Assembly (NCBI RefSeq): GCF_047663525.1
Contig: NC_092587.1
Coordinates: 198,025,501 to 198,089,500 of the forward strand
Source of the DNA: Anas platyrhynchos
Lineage: Eukaryota > Chordata > Aves > Anseriformes > Anatidae
Reading direction: 5' to 3'
Length of the DNA stretch: 64,000 nucleotides
The translations under genes were made by a program, and so were the position numbers. Below, piece by piece: positions 20,386 to 32,830 of the stretch (its first letter is position 1; each line of letters opens with the position of its first letter). Under the pieces are notes generated by a model. That model searched no databases. It worked only from the letters and a program-made list of their open reading frames with translations, and was not told the DNA's origin.

Positions 20386-20790
20386 GGCACGGCCCGCAGA
20401 TGCCAGGCTGCCAAGCCCAACGTGCGGCCGCCAAGCAGGCGCCAGCTGCCAGAGGCTGCAGGAAGGCTCCAGAAGCAGCGGCAGCAGCCCGCGCAGGGGC
20501 AGCCGCGAGTGCAGGAGCCGCTCCTGGGCTCTGGGCTCAGGGGCAGACGCCTGCCCCTGCAGGGGATAAGGCAAACCCAGAGCCCAAAACCAACCCCAAG
20601 GGTACTGCATCCCCAACTTTCCTAGGCCCTGGAAGCAAATCCCCTAAAAGCGGAGCAGTGGCGGCGTGAGCAGAGCCCCTGAGGCAACCGCGACTGTCTG
20701 AAAGGCAGGCATCAAGAATGCGGACATGTCAGAGAAGAAGCAGCAAGATGCTGTTGATGGTGCCACTCAGGCCTCCCTGCCCACGCTGCT
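20386..20790 (+). repeat. Low-copy segment joined to a second, partial DYNLL fragment
   Basis: 20386-20575 is the inverted match of 10590-10780. From about 20601 the sequence repeats 19386-19560, including the flank before DYNLL and the first 29 or so DYNLL codons (KNADMSEKKQQDAVDGATQA, 20694-20780). It then leaves DYNLL homology and meets the retroviral LTR at 20806. Confidence 0.75.
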
Positions 20791-20805
20791 GGATGAGCTG
20801 CCCTA

Positions 20806-21282
20806 TGTGAGAAACACTCCGTAGCCAATAACTTAGGCTCAGGCGAGGATCTCAGTGAAGTAGTAATTTATTTGCGATTGCAATGGCGGGCGCCCCACAA
20901 GCAGGAGAGCGTGCCTACTAGTTCCAAAACACAGTTTATATACCTTTTGATGACAGGACCCTCCCCTGTTTCCCCACTGAGTGAGTAATCCAGGTTCACA
21001 ATCTATCTGATGCTTCACAAACAACGCATGGCCTTCGGTTGCCGGCCTGTTAAATTTCAAATTTCTTTTGACGTTTTTACTGCTTGAAGGGGTAATGTTT
21101 CTTCACTTATCTGACTTGACTTAACACTGCAATTTTCACCTAATATTGTCCTAAGGAATCTGGTTGTCTGCATTTTACAAGGTCGCCTGCTAAGCTTTCT
21201 CATCACTGTAAGCATATCTCAGTACCACATTCCTTCCCTCTAAACAATGTAACTCTGCAAAAACAACATTTCTATTCCCACA
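20806..21282 (-). repeat. 3' LTR of the class I retrovirus
   Basis: A 477-base LTR on the minus strand with the usual terminal inverted TG...CA ends: the plus strand starts TGTGAGAAAC and ends TTCCCACA. A purine-rich tract (AAAAGGGGGGAA on the minus strand) lies just upstream. Inside are a TATATAA box (near 20938) and an AATAAA signal (near 20868) in the expected order for a minus-strand LTR. No second matching LTR lies at the other end of the element. Confidence 0.85.
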
Positions 21283-24200
21283 ATTCCCCCCTTTTCTTCT
21301 TCATAAACTGTTGATTTTTGCAAAACCTTTCTCTAAGGTGTAATTTGGTAGATTTCTTCTTCTTTGCTTTCTTTGCTTTCCATCTCCTCATTATCACCTT
21401 ATCTGAGTAAGGTGGTGGCTCCATGGTCATTTGTTTCAGTAGTGCGGTTTCAGTTAACCACTGTACTAGTCCTCTTACACAGGGGATAATGCAGCAACCA
21501 ATGGCTGTCAAAACTCCTACTACAACTGCAATCAAGGATGTAAATATGCCTACTTTTTCTGCCAATTCACTGGCAAGGGTGGTAAGCCTTTGAAGTGCTT
21601 TGAAGTGAGGCAGGATGCCATGGAGTATGAAATTCCCATTTTATTCCCAAGGCTTTTCCAAGTTTCCACTTGACCAAGGCCTCCTCTGAGAGGTACACAA
21701 TTAATAGTTGATTCTTCCCTATCATCGTTTTTTAACCTTAGGCTTCCAAATAATTATTAATACAAAGAATAAGATGTACACTACTACTATAATAAACTCC
21801 TCCTGGGAGCACTTCAATTTGTTATAGGTCTGTCCTTTTTAGTTACCTGTGAAAATAAAGGGTTAGTTTACAACTGTAAGCTTTTATCCTGCTCAGAGTC
21901 TGTTACGAGATTTTTCTTTTTGATTTTAACTTTCAACAAGTCGTCTGTAGGAACAACTTCCCAGGCGCTAGGGTCGGTAGCTGCTTTCACTCGAGTATAG
22001 TGAGTCCAACCTTTTTCCGCAGCTCTTACAGCTGTTTCAGTGCTTAGCAGTACTTGGAATGGTCCTTCCCATTCAGGCCGAAGTTTTGATTCTTTCCAGG
22101 TGCGTATCAGGACCCTATCTCCTGCATGGAATGAATGTACTGGGAATTCCAAAGGCGGAGTTTGAGCCAACAGTCCACGAACCCTGAGAGATTCTAAGGA
22201 AGAAGATAATCCAGGCATATAATTTTTGAGGAAAATATCTTTAGTTTCAAAAACAGGTATCTCACCGTTTCTACCCAGGTACGGTAGTCCAAACAACATC
22301 TCATATGGTGAAACTCCTACATCTTTTCTAGAAGCAGTTCGAATTCTGAGAAGTGCTAAAGGTAAACACTTTGTCCAGGGAAACTTAGTCTCTAAAACCA
22401 GCTTTGACGGATGTTTCTTTAATGTCTGATTCATTCGCTTCACTTTCCCTGATGAGGAAGGATGCCATGGAGTATGAAATTCCCATTTTATTCCCAAGGC
22501 TCCCATGAATCCTTGTAAAACAGATGAAGGGAAATGACTTCCTTGATCTGAATCTGTATTTTCAACAATCCCATATCTAGGGATTATTTGTTCCAGGATT
22601 ACCTTTATCACCACACTAGCTGTTGCTGATGCTGAAGGAAAAGCTTCTACCCATCCTGACAAATGGTCAATCAACACCAGCAAGTACTTAAATCTGCCTA
22701 CTTTAGGTGATTCAGTAAAATCGATTTGGATGCTCTGAAAAGGTTGAAGCCCTGGCTCCCGTCCGCCCAGGGGTTGTTTCCGTAGAGCCTTCTTATTCAC
22801 TCGTTGGCATGTTATGCAACTATTACACGCTTGTTTAGCTACAGCGTACATGCCTATACGTATATATTTTCTTAATACGGTGTCACACATTGCCTGGACT
22901 CCCCAGTGGCTTCCTTGGTGTAGAACGGCTAACATTTCTCTCATTATCTGTTTGTTTACCATTTCTCTCCCATCAGGGAGAGTCCACCATCCTTCGGACT
23001 CCTTTGCTCCTAATTCCCTAAAGGCTTCTATTTCCTTTTTACTGAATATTTGCTTTTCAGGTGGAGGTTTTATTTCAGGTACAAGAAGCAGCTTTGCTTC
23101 TACCTCTCATTGCAAAGCTGCTTCTTTAGCCTTTTCATCTGCAATCCTGTTTCCCCATTTAACTAGGGAGTTTCCTTTTCGATGTCCTTTCACGTGCACC
23201 ACAGCAACCTCCTCTGGTAGTAACAGACTTTCCAAAATCTGTCTAATTAATTCTTCATGAACCAATTCCTTTCCCTTCCTGTTTACTAAGTCCTTTTCTT
23301 CCCATATTTTTCCAAATGCATGTACCACCCCATATGCATATTGTGAGTCAGTATATATAGTTCCCTGTTTCCCTTTTAATTATTTTAATGCTTGATTTAA
23401 TGCATATAATTCACAGGTTTGAGCTGACCAATTGCTAGGCCGTCTTCCCATTTCTTCGACATTCCCATCCGGTCCTTCAATGATGCAATAACCATTACAT
23501 CTCTTTCCTTGTACCACCTTAGAAGACCCATCTGTAAACAATATTTCCCCTTCCTCTAAGGGCACCTCTTGCAAATCTAATCTTACCTTTGCCTGGTAAT
23601 TTATTAAATGTAAGCAGTTATGTTCCGTATTTATTGGATCCTCAATTCCCTTTGACAAGAAGGAGGCAGGATTCAAAACAGACTCTGTAGTTATAGTTAA
23701 ATCATCCTTTTCAATTAGTATAGCTTCATATTTTAGTATTCTGGAGTCTGTCAGCCACCTTCCTGCTTTCTGAGTGAGAATAGCCTTCACTTGGTGAGGG
23801 GTAGCAACAATCAGTTGTCCTCCAAAGGTGAATTTCCTGCTCTCTTCTACTAATAAGGCAGTTGCTGCTACTGCCTGAATGCATTCTGGCCATCCCTGGG
23901 ATACAGGGTCTAATAATTTAGACAAAGATGCTACAGGTTTCTTTTTATCTCCCATTCTTGGGTTAACACCCCCAAAGCAGCACCCTCACTTACAGTTATA
24001 AAAAGATAAAATGATTTCTTTAGGGCAGGAAGAGCTAAGACTGGTGCTGTAATAAGGTCTTTTTTTAAAAAAAAATTTCCATTACTTCTTCTTCCTCTTT
24101 AATCCAGTTCAGTATATTAGGTTCTTCCTCCAATAATTTGAGATATAATTTCTCTGATTTCTGTGCATATGCTTCTATCCACAGTCTGCAATATCCAGTT

Positions 24201-25255
24201 CAACCCCCAAATTTTCTCAACTCTTTCTTTGTTTTAGGGAGAGGAAGTCGCACAATTCCCTGAATCTCCTCAGGGTTTACTCTCCGTCTGCCCTCAGAGA
24301 CTACATGTCCCAAATACTTAACCTCTTTTTCTACACACTGTAATTTATCTTCAGATACCCTTAGCCCGTGTTCTCCTAAAAAATTCAGGAGTTTATTGGT
24401 GGCTTCTTTTACCTCCGATCTTTCTTCCCCAGATATCAATAAATTATACACATACTGTAACAACATCACCCCTTCTGGAATCTGAAATGTTTCTAAAATC
24501 TTTTCCAATTCTTGCCCAAACAAATTGGGAGATTCAGTGAATCCCTGAGGCAAAGCAGTCCATCTATATTGCTGTTTACGACCTGTCTCTGGGTCTTCCC
24601 ATTCAAGTGCAAAAATGTATCGACTTTCAGGATCTAGTGGGCATGCCCAAAAGGCATCCTTTAAATCTATAACATTGAACCATTTGTGCTCATAAGGGAT
24701 TTTACTCATCAGGGTGTAAGGGTTAGGAACCACAGGGTGGTGCTTTCATGTTATCTTGTTAACTTTTCTCAGGTCTTGTACTAATCGGTACGAACCATCT
24801 GGCTTTCGTACTGGTCAAATTGGAATGTTATATGGTGACATACAGGGCTCCAAAAGACCATCTTTAACTAAAGTTTGCACTATAGGTTTCAGGCCCATTT
24901 TTCCTTCACAAGAGATAGGATACTGTCGTTGTCTAACTCTTCCGCTCCCTTCTTGAACAGTTATCTTTAAGAGAGTTATGTTAAGCCCTCCTCGATTTCC
25001 TGCCCTTACCCATACCGTGGGATTTATTTCTTTTTCATCATTTTCTGTTAATAATTTCATTGCGACTGTTCTTCCTTTTTCACAGGTCTTCAATCATAAT
25101 CCTAATTTGACTATTAAATCTCTCCCTAATGTTATATATGGAGTGGTAATTCGTGTCGAGAAAATGGTTGATATTAATAAAGAAGGGGGAGATTTAGGAA
25201 TGTGGCCATGGGGGTTGGAAAACCCCATGAGTGAGACAACATTAGACTCTTAACG
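20806..25255 (-). mobile_element. Class I (gammaretrovirus-like) endogenous retrovirus
   Basis: Fossil provirus on the minus strand straddling the arbitrary boundary of copies 1 and 2. Parts in transcription order: protease end (about 25.1-25.25 kb), reverse transcriptase (about 24.2-25.1 kb), RNase H (about 23.1-24.0 kb), integrase with a gammaretroviral-type C-terminal domain (about 21.9-23.0 kb), the end of the envelope transmembrane subunit (about 21.3-21.6 kb), a polypurine tract just before 21282, and the 3' LTR (20806-21282). Most of env, all of gag and the 5' LTR are not seen. It is broken several times. It predates the array expansion because all copies share it. Confidence 0.9.
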
Positions 25256-25861
25256 ATGAGGCCATCAGGAATATCAAAGAGTTTAGAGGGAACACAGGGT
25301 GATTCAGGAGACTCTGTGCAGTCTCCGGTTTCTTGTTCTCCAGCTGGTTCTCTTTTTCTCCAGCTGGTAAGGCATGGATGTTTCTGTGTGTTTGCTGTTG
25401 TTACATTCAAAGTTGTTTGACCAATGAAAAGTTGTTTTGAAAAGAACTGCTGTGGGGAGAAGGGGATAAGAGGGGAAACCGCCCTCAAGATAAAAAAGGC
25501 AGCACGATGAAGTTACATCAATAAAGAAGCAGGAAAAAGAAGTGAAGAGGAACAGGCTGGCAGAACGCAGACCAGGACGGTCTTTTGACACTTTGCTGTG
25601 CTGCAGGAGCGGGCTAGCTTGCAGCTTAACCTCCCTTGCCCCTGCTTTCAAGGGACTGGGAGGGTAAGGGGTGCATTGTCCCAGTGCATCCCAGCAACTC
25701 CTTGCACCTTCTGGCCGCTAGCAGCTCCTGGAAACTTCCCTCTCCGAGCTCTTGGCACCCCGATGGCTGCGTTGGCTTTCTGCCTGAGGAGCCCTGATGC
25801 CTTTGCTGGCAAGGACATCCCTTCCTGGCCATGGTCTCAGCCAGGACTGTCTCTCCTGCAG
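25256..25861. other. Unassigned; copy 2 of 2446-3051
   Basis: Same content as 2446-3051: an LTR-like stretch of unknown family, then the flank of the next exon. Confidence 0.35.
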
Positions 25862-26119
25862 AGGTTAGGCACAACGGATTTGGCCACATGGGACCGAAGA
25901 GGTGTCCTCGCACAGCCAGAGTCTGGAGGAGTCATCGTCTTTCCCAGGTGAGTGTGCTGCGTCTGCAGCCCATGGCTGGCGTCAAGGCCAGGGCACTGCA
26001 ACTACTGAGTGTGGTGGCCTGGAATCACACTGCTGTCCTCTTCTTGCTTCCAGGATTGGGCTCTACATTCCATCTGGAAGAGCTGCAGGGGGTAATCCAG
26101 TTCAAAGTCCCGAGAAGCA
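25862..26119 (+). CDS. Two short plus-strand exons, copy 2
   Basis: Same two exons as at 3052-3309 (exon A 25862-25947, exon B from 26054), again interrupted by the truncated AKAP-like copy. Confidence 0.4.
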
Positions 26120-26125
26120 GGATGA

Positions 26126-28656
26126 AAGCTGCCAGGGCGTGCCGGGGGCCGCTGCAGGGCAGCTCACAGCAGCACTTCTAGCGGGGACACGGAGCAGAAT
26201 GGCAGAAATGGCCCAAGTAACTTGGCCTTTCTTCTCGCTTCTCTTGCAGATGGAGAAGAAGCCGCAAGACATCAAGACACTGCCTCACTGTGGGGTGAGG
26301 CAGGCCGAGAGAATCCAGCTGCCAGCCCTGCCGCCTTTGCCAAGGCAGGCAGCGACTCTCAAGCAAGTGCCTAAAGCAGAGACATCATTATCTGAAAAGG
26401 CCACTTGCAAGCTGCCCCCTCTGCAAGCAGCAGCCTCTGCAACTTCTGCCAGAGGAAGAGCAAAGGCATTGGGTACAGAGGCCCTCAGCCACCGAGAGCT
26501 TCTGCCACCTCTTCCATGCGTCTCTGCTGAGAGGGACAGGGCAGAGAGGGCAGAGAGGTGGGAACGTGTCCCACACAGCCCTGTGGCCACTGCTGAGGAT
26601 GTGGAGTACTCAGTACGGTCCTTCGTCTCCACAGTCATAAGAAATGCTGTAGCCAAGAGCAAGGCAAGGCTTTCTCCATCAGGCAGAGGTCCTAGGACCA
26701 CAGGCCACAGAACACCACCTCTCCCCACAGCAGTGCCCTGGCATTTGAAGAAGAGCCGGCACCCTGCCCCACACAGCCCCACCGACTCTTTTACGGTGCT
26801 GCAGGACACAGCACTGTCTGTTGTGTCTGAAGCCATGTCAAAGGCGATGGCTAAAATGCGGCAACAAGGCCAATGACCGGCAGCAATGGGGGACCCAGTG
26901 ACAGCAACAACATGGGCAACACATGGGGTGCCCAGTGACAGCAACAAGATCAGCCGGCGTCCAGACTGACATGGAGAGCAGGTGGACCGCTGCTCTGCCA
27001 GCGTTCGATTGTCGGGGAGGTGCAAGAAAACCAACTGCCAGCAGAGACCATGCACCAGCCAGCCCAGGCAGGGTTGAAAAGCAAGAGCAAGAGAGAGCCC
27101 AAAACATCAAACCCAGGCAGGGGAGCAGCAAGGAGGGGACAAGCCAGGGCCGAGGCAGGCAAGAAAGCGGTCCTGTGGGATGGGACCAAGAGGAAGAGAT
27201 TGTCGTCATCAAGTCTGCGATCAACCCCAGGTTTGCCAGACTCTTCCAGGAACCACAGGCTTTTCCCCCGGAAGAAGGCAGCTCATCCAGCACCGTGGAC
27301 AGGGAGGCCGCAGAAGAAGAAGCAGTAAACCCAACAAGCGCCTCTCTTGACTCATCAGAGTCCACGGACACTACACTGTCAGCTGCTTCCCTGGCAGAAG
27401 GTCCTGGGGAAGAGAGGCACGGCACACCTCTCACAGCACCAGCACCAGCACCAGCACCAGCAGCAGCAGAGAGGACACCAGCGAGTCCTCTATCAGCCCC
27501 TATTTGCGAAGATGAGGGGTACAGAGCGCCTCCCCAGACACCTGGAGGTCAAGACTCAAAGCCATCAGCATGTCCCTGCCCCAGTGAGCACAGCACTGCG
27601 GTGCTGGTTGAGAGCCAGGGACGTGCACGACATGCCTCCAGTGTCTCTGAGGAAGAGCTGGATGAAACAGCCGAGATTGTCGTTGCTGCAGTGCTACTCC
27701 ATTCTGTAGCCATCATGCAGGGAGCCACGAGCAAGGATCCAACTGCTCCCTCGGCTGCATAGCCCAGGGTGCCTCCTCCCACCCCAGAGCCTGTTGACTG
27801 TACAGCAGTTGATGAAACCGGAGCAGTGGCTACTCCCTTGGCTACGGTTCCTGGGCACCAGGTAAGCCCAGCGCGTGTGGTGGTCTCCAGGCACCGAGGG
27901 CAGCCCGAGGCAGAAGCAGTGCGTGGGGTGTGCGTGCTGGGGAGCTGCCTGCTGCTCTCCATTCCCAAACGCCCCAGGCACAAGGGCTGACATCCCTTCC
28001 ATCACCTACCTGTGCTCTTGCTCTCCCCATGCAGGTTGCTGCTGAGCAGGGAGGCCAAGCACAGTCCTCCTGCACCAGAGATACACCAGCAGACAAGCCA
28101 GCAACGTGCCAGAAACAAGAGCCGTCCCGGGGACTTTTGGATGGGCCTGTTCAGAGCAGCGAGCAGGAGCAAGGGCTAGGAAAACGCAGGGGGGATGGCT
28201 GGTCCTGGGCCACCCCTTCCCTTGGGTGCTGGTGCGGGGGGAAGGCAGGGGCTTGCCCATCACCCGCTCAGGCCCTAACCTACACCTCTCTGTCTCCCAC
28301 AGGCATCCATGACCTCACACAAGCCCCGGCACACCAGCCACGGCCCGCCCACATCAGGAGACAGGCGCTTCAGGCTCTGCGCAGTGCTTTGTGCTGCAGC
28401 TTCATCGCAGAAGAGTGGGAGTAGCAGCGCCCAGCTGCCAGCACCAGGAGGGCGCTCGGAGCTGTACGCTGACATCACTGAAAGGAACAGGACAGTGCCC
28501 CAGGAATTCAGATGCCCCTCCACATCCTGCCCCCAGCCTCAGCTCATCTGCAGCTGCCTTCTGCTGGGAATAAAAGCTCAGGCAGAGTTTTGCTCCCAGT
28601 GCTCCTCTCTGTGTCGTTGATCTCAGGAGAAAGAGTGGTGCAGACCACGCCAACCT
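26126..28656 (+). pseudogene. Truncated, broken paralogue of the AKAP-like gene, copy 2
   Basis: Same structure and same breaks as 3316-5852. A CAGCAC hexamer tract is one unit (6 bases) shorter, which leaves the frame unchanged. One visible residue change lies just before the first helix (P to A in copy 1, T to A here). Confidence 0.75.
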
Positions 28657-28867
28657 GCTTCCCGTAGCATTCAACACCGTGCAGCGCTGCATTCAGGAGA
28701 CCCTGCTCTTTCTCTCCTACACCCTTGCAAAGAAGCAGGCTGTTGATTTCATCTTCAAGGACATCGGCCGTCTGGTCTCCCGCAAGAGCAGAGTCCAAAT
28801 GCACTTTTCCTCCGACTTTGTTCACAACCTGAATAGCAACGGCCAGCTGTTGAAATGCCGCCTCACT
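28627..28867 (+). CDS. CCDC81-like HU-domain exon, copy 2
   Basis: Identical in layout to 5823-6063, with the same acceptor, donor and conserved HU-domain residues. Copy 3 has no equivalent. Confidence 0.65.
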
Positions 28868-29171
28868 GTAAGTTTCTCACTGCACCAGCACAGCCCAGGG
28901 CTCCTGGGAAATGCCCCAAGAGGCCGTTGGCGTGTTAGGAAACAGCTGGGGAAGAGGAAGGAGGCCCTGCAGGAAGGCAGGACCAAGAGCAGAGCTGTGG
29001 ACATCCCCGGGAAGACTGTGGAGGAGCTCCCGCTCTGGTAGTCCTCTGCTGCAACAGCCTTCTTTCCACAGCCCCTTGTTCAGTGAGGCCTCTGGGCTCT
29101 CACTGGCACCCTTCTCCCTGAAGGGAGCAGGGAGTGTCACTCAGCTCTCCTCTCTGGAGCGGAATCTTGAA

Positions 29172-29416
29172 CCTTTCCAGAGAATCACAGAATGGCTTGG
29201 GTTGCAATTGATGTTAAAGATCTTCTATTCCCTCCTGCCCCCTGCCATGGGCAGGGATGCCATTCACTAGAGCAAGTAGCCCAGTGCCTCATCCAAACAG
29301 GTCTTGAAGACCTCCAGGGATGGGGCATCCACGGCTTCTCTGGGCAAGCTGTTCCAGTGCCTCACCACCCTCTGTGTGAAGAAGTTTTGTGGCCACCAAG
29401 GAGCAGCTCTGACTAG
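29172..29416 (-). mobile_element. CR1 LINE 3' end, copy 2
   Basis: Array copy of the CR1 fragment at 6368-6612. Confidence 0.85.
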
Positions 29417-29438
29417 CCTTCTCTTTTCCTCCTGACAG

Positions 29439-29560
29439 GGATGCCTCCTGCTATTAAGAGCCGGCTGCTCACACCCCAGAGTCGCTCTCCAGCCAGACTC
29501 CAGGGCGACAGGGGAGGCACAGCTGGGCCAGGCTGCTGGGGGAAAAGAGCCTTCTCCCAG
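29439..29560 (+). CDS. Exon downstream of the HU-domain exon, copy 2
   Basis: Same as 6635-6756, with the same splice sites. Confidence 0.4.
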
Positions 29561-29809
29561 GTGAGGCTGGGGGGCAGCTGGAGGAGGCAGCCCCTGGGCT
29601 CTTCCCCTTGAGTCAGCGAGCGGCTTTCCTTGGACAGGGGGACTTGGCCAGCTCCACAGGGGTCCCGACACATGTCCCACCCACTGCCCTTTCCTTGCTG
29701 GGCAGCCGTTTGCTGAGCAAAAGCTGTAGCAACAAATCCTCCTCTTGTGTGCTTGCAGAATGCTGACAGCATTCATTCAGGAGAGCTCCTCGAGGATGGG
29801 AGAAGAGGG

Positions 29810-30536
29810 TGTAATAAATGGCTCAGTCTTCAAAATAGGACTATAATCAAAGTTTACAATTTATTAAAGGAATAGAGGTAAGCAAACAGCGATGGGTGCG
29901 CTGGGAGTCTCTGCTCCACCAAGACACCCACCAGTTACATCAAGCAGCTGATTTGTATGCTCCTAGGCTGATACATATTCATTACTACTTCTAAATAAAA
30001 CAGGGTTATTATAATTAGTTTCTGGAATCCCAACTGGAGCATGTGTATCAGTCTCCGGTGGTCCCTCTGGGGGTCTCTGGGGGGTCTCTCGTGCTGAAGG
30101 CTCATAGTCTTCCTCCCTCTTGTCCTTCTCCTTTGTCCAACTTGGCTGTATGTCAGAGACTTGTGCAACATCCCCTGCAAGCTTTGTCTTTTAGTTGTTC
30201 TTCAGCTCTCGCCATCTCCTTAATCTCCTGGCCAGATATCAGAGACTTGCATAGTGTCCCATGCAATAGTCATAATAGTTAGCAGTTATTCTGAAACCCC
30301 CCAGATATCAGAGACTTCAAGGAAGAGCCTACAAATGCATTGCCCTTCAAGCTCTCTATTGACACGAATTGCTAAACCATTCCTTTGCAAGATACGAGAA
30401 TTATATACGTTAACCACTCTGTTCTTCTTAGACTTGTGGTTATACAAGGGTATGTAAGACAGAAGGTCACATTCATCATACCATGCGGCCCTAGCATTGT
30501 TCCATACTGACACAAATCAGATGAACATATCTCACA
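29810..30536 (-). mobile_element. ERVL-like solo LTR, copy 2
   Basis: Array copy of 7006-7732 with the same ends and flanks. Confidence 0.65.
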
Positions 30537-31300
30537 AGGGGAAGGGCAAGCGCTGTGCTGCAGCCTGGCCCCAAACTCAAGCCCCTGCCTGCGAGGCTCA
30601 CCAGAGAGCAGGACAAGTAGCCACTGCATCTGTGTGCCCATTGCCGGGCTGTTTCACGGGTTGCCTTTGTGGAGATTTGATGTTTCTCTCTAATCGTTGC
30701 ATGCTCAGCACAAAGCATGTTTTTGCAGGCATTGCTCTCCTGCGCACACTGCCAGTGTACAGCCAGGGAAGCAGCTGCTGCAGCAGCTCAGAGCAGAAGG
30801 CCACGGTTGTTCACTCACCCAATGCAGCTGCAAAGGAGCCTCCATTTTTTCGGGGAACTCCAGGCCTCTGGGTACAGCAAGGGACAGGGTTCCCCTATCT
30901 CTGGTTCTCTCTCTCCCCTCTTTGCTGGGAGGCTCTGGATGAGGGCCTCTACTTCTCTGATTTGGCAGGTGGCTGCCACAGCTTGCACCACGGCTTCTCC
31001 TTGGGCCAGACCTCAGAAAAGAGACACTGGTCCTCGCAGAGAGCTGCCGCCTGCTGGAAAAGCAAGACCAGGTTGTTGAGCAAAAGCTATAGCAGCAAAT
31101 CCTCGTCTTGTGTGCTTGCAAGATGCTGGCAATGCATCAGGTGAGCTCCACAAGGATGGCAGAACAGGGATAGGGTTGTTACAAGGGTAGTGCTTCTGAA
31201 GATTTGACTTTTCTCTAACCACTTCATGCCCTTCTCCCCTGCAGGAAATAGGCTGCCTGTGCCGCCAGCAAGACAAAAGAACTCTGAGAAGAACTTCAGA
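30537..31300. other. Unassigned stretch, copy 2
   Basis: Same as 7733-8496. Here the minus-strand reading frame of the VDAC2 fragment stays open through most of this stretch. Confidence 0.3.
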
Positions 31301-31807
31301 GAAGTTGTTCCTTGTCAATTTTGATTTGGCACTATCAAAAGTCATCTGGTAACCAGCCAGCCAGCCTTCATAACCGAAGACAGCTGAACCATGGATTGCA
31401 GGCCCAGCAAAGTCAAAGTCAACATCACAACCGAGGTTTAGGCATTCACGTTTATATGCTGACTTGATTTTACCACTCTTCTTTCCTGTATTTGGTGAGA
31501 AAGTTGTATCAAACGTCAACTTCAAGCCTTTGGCAATCTGATCTTCAATTGCAATTTCTGTTCCCAGAGTGTTATCTGTGTTCCGTTTTTCTGTGAAAGT
31601 CAGCCCATACTCAGCCCACTTGTATTTGGTCTCCAAGCTCCCATTAACTTTTCCAGTGTCGGTGTTCGAAGAACCAGATGTTGTGAACTCCACCCCACTT
31701 GCAGATTTTGTTTTCACATCCAGCTTCACCAACCCAAACCCATATCCTTTATTGAAGGTATCTCTGGCAGATTTGCCAAGGTCTGCGTACGACGGAGGAA
31801 TTGCCAT
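31301..31807 (-). pseudogene. VDAC2 retrocopy fragment, copy 2 (no internal stop)
   Basis: Same fragment as 8497-9003, but [10 protein letters not shown] is intact as in functional VDAC2, and the base missing just before its ATG brings upstream sequence into frame. The frame therefore runs 349 codons (32062 down to 31013), with non-VDAC sequence at both ends. Only about 60% of the beta-barrel is encoded, so channel function is unlikely. Confidence 0.9.
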
Positions 31808-32133
31808 TGGGCTGGCTGGCGCGGGAGGGCGGCTTAGCTCTGCCACGAAGCTTCTCTCCAAGAGAAAAACCTGCCCTTTCTGAGCCTTGTTTTCCTTCGT
31901 GAAGGATGAGGGCTCCTGCAAAGCCCGCTGCCCTGGAAGTGTTCTTGCCCTTAGCTTCAGAGGCCGAGGGCTGGGGCCTTTCATGCTGCCTTTCTGAGAG
32001 AAAGCAGGCTGCAGGGAAACTGCCCTGAGCCTGGGGAAACCCTGAGGGGATGACTGCCCCACTGCAGTGGGGGAACAGCTCCCACATTAGCACTCCCCTC
32101 TAAAAATGCTCCCTGTTTCTGCTTCCCCTGTAG

Positions 32134-32830
32134 CAGAAGATGCAGGCGGAAATGCAGAGGCTGCAGAGGGGGTGTGCTTCCTCCATGGCACTCATGGACC
32201 TGAAGAACGCTCTGCAGCTGGTACCAGTGGAGATGAAGCATCAGCATGTCCTCATCCCTCTCCCTCCAGCGAAGAAGGCTGAGGCAGCTCCCCTCAGCAA
32301 ATCAAGTGCCAGGTAAGTGTGGGCCAGCTCCCACAAAGGCCAGGAAAAGCTGAGCTGCATCAGGCTGCCCGAGGGATCCAGCATGCGGGTTGCTCAGCTC
32401 TGGGCTTTGGCTCTCCATCCCCTGGCTGCTTCGGGGAGGCAATGACTGTGGAGAGGACCTTGCCTCCAGACGTTCCCCTGCAGACCCCAAGTCCTGAAGC
32501 TCCCCTGCAGCCGACAGTCACGTACCCACAGTGGAAGGGGGCTGTGCTCCCTGCTCCTGGGGCTGGGGGCAGGCAGAGCTGGGGACCTTCAGATCCTACC
32601 TGAGAGTTTTTTTCTCTGTTGATGCAGCTACCAATTAGTACGGAGTGTGCGGGCGGGGAAAGTGATGGAGAAGAGAAAGGAGGCCTGGAAAATCACTGGG
32701 CTGCGGCGCACTGCCTCTGTCTTGCTTCCGCGATTGCGCTCTACACACATTTCTTATTTCATTTCATTAAGATGTAATATTTATCTTTATTTCAATAATA
32801 TTTATCTTTATTTCATTAAGATTTAATAAA
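32134..32830 (+). CDS. Two-exon 3' end of an unrecognised gene, copy 2
   Basis: Same splice sites, reading frame and AATAAA as 9328-10024. Confidence 0.45.

Larger units (their letters stand above)
1..22810. repeat. Tandem unit, copy 1 of a ~22.8-kb array
   Basis: This is the first of three head-to-tail copies. Position 1 matches 22811 and 45622, and every landmark (retrovirus, VDAC2 retrocopy, minus-strand gene, LTRs, CR1 pieces, DYNLL pieces) recurs in the same order and orientation. The unit ends chosen here are arbitrary because the window opens inside the retroviral pol region. By eye, copies differ by only a few substitutions per kilobase plus small indels at simple repeats. Confidence 0.97.
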
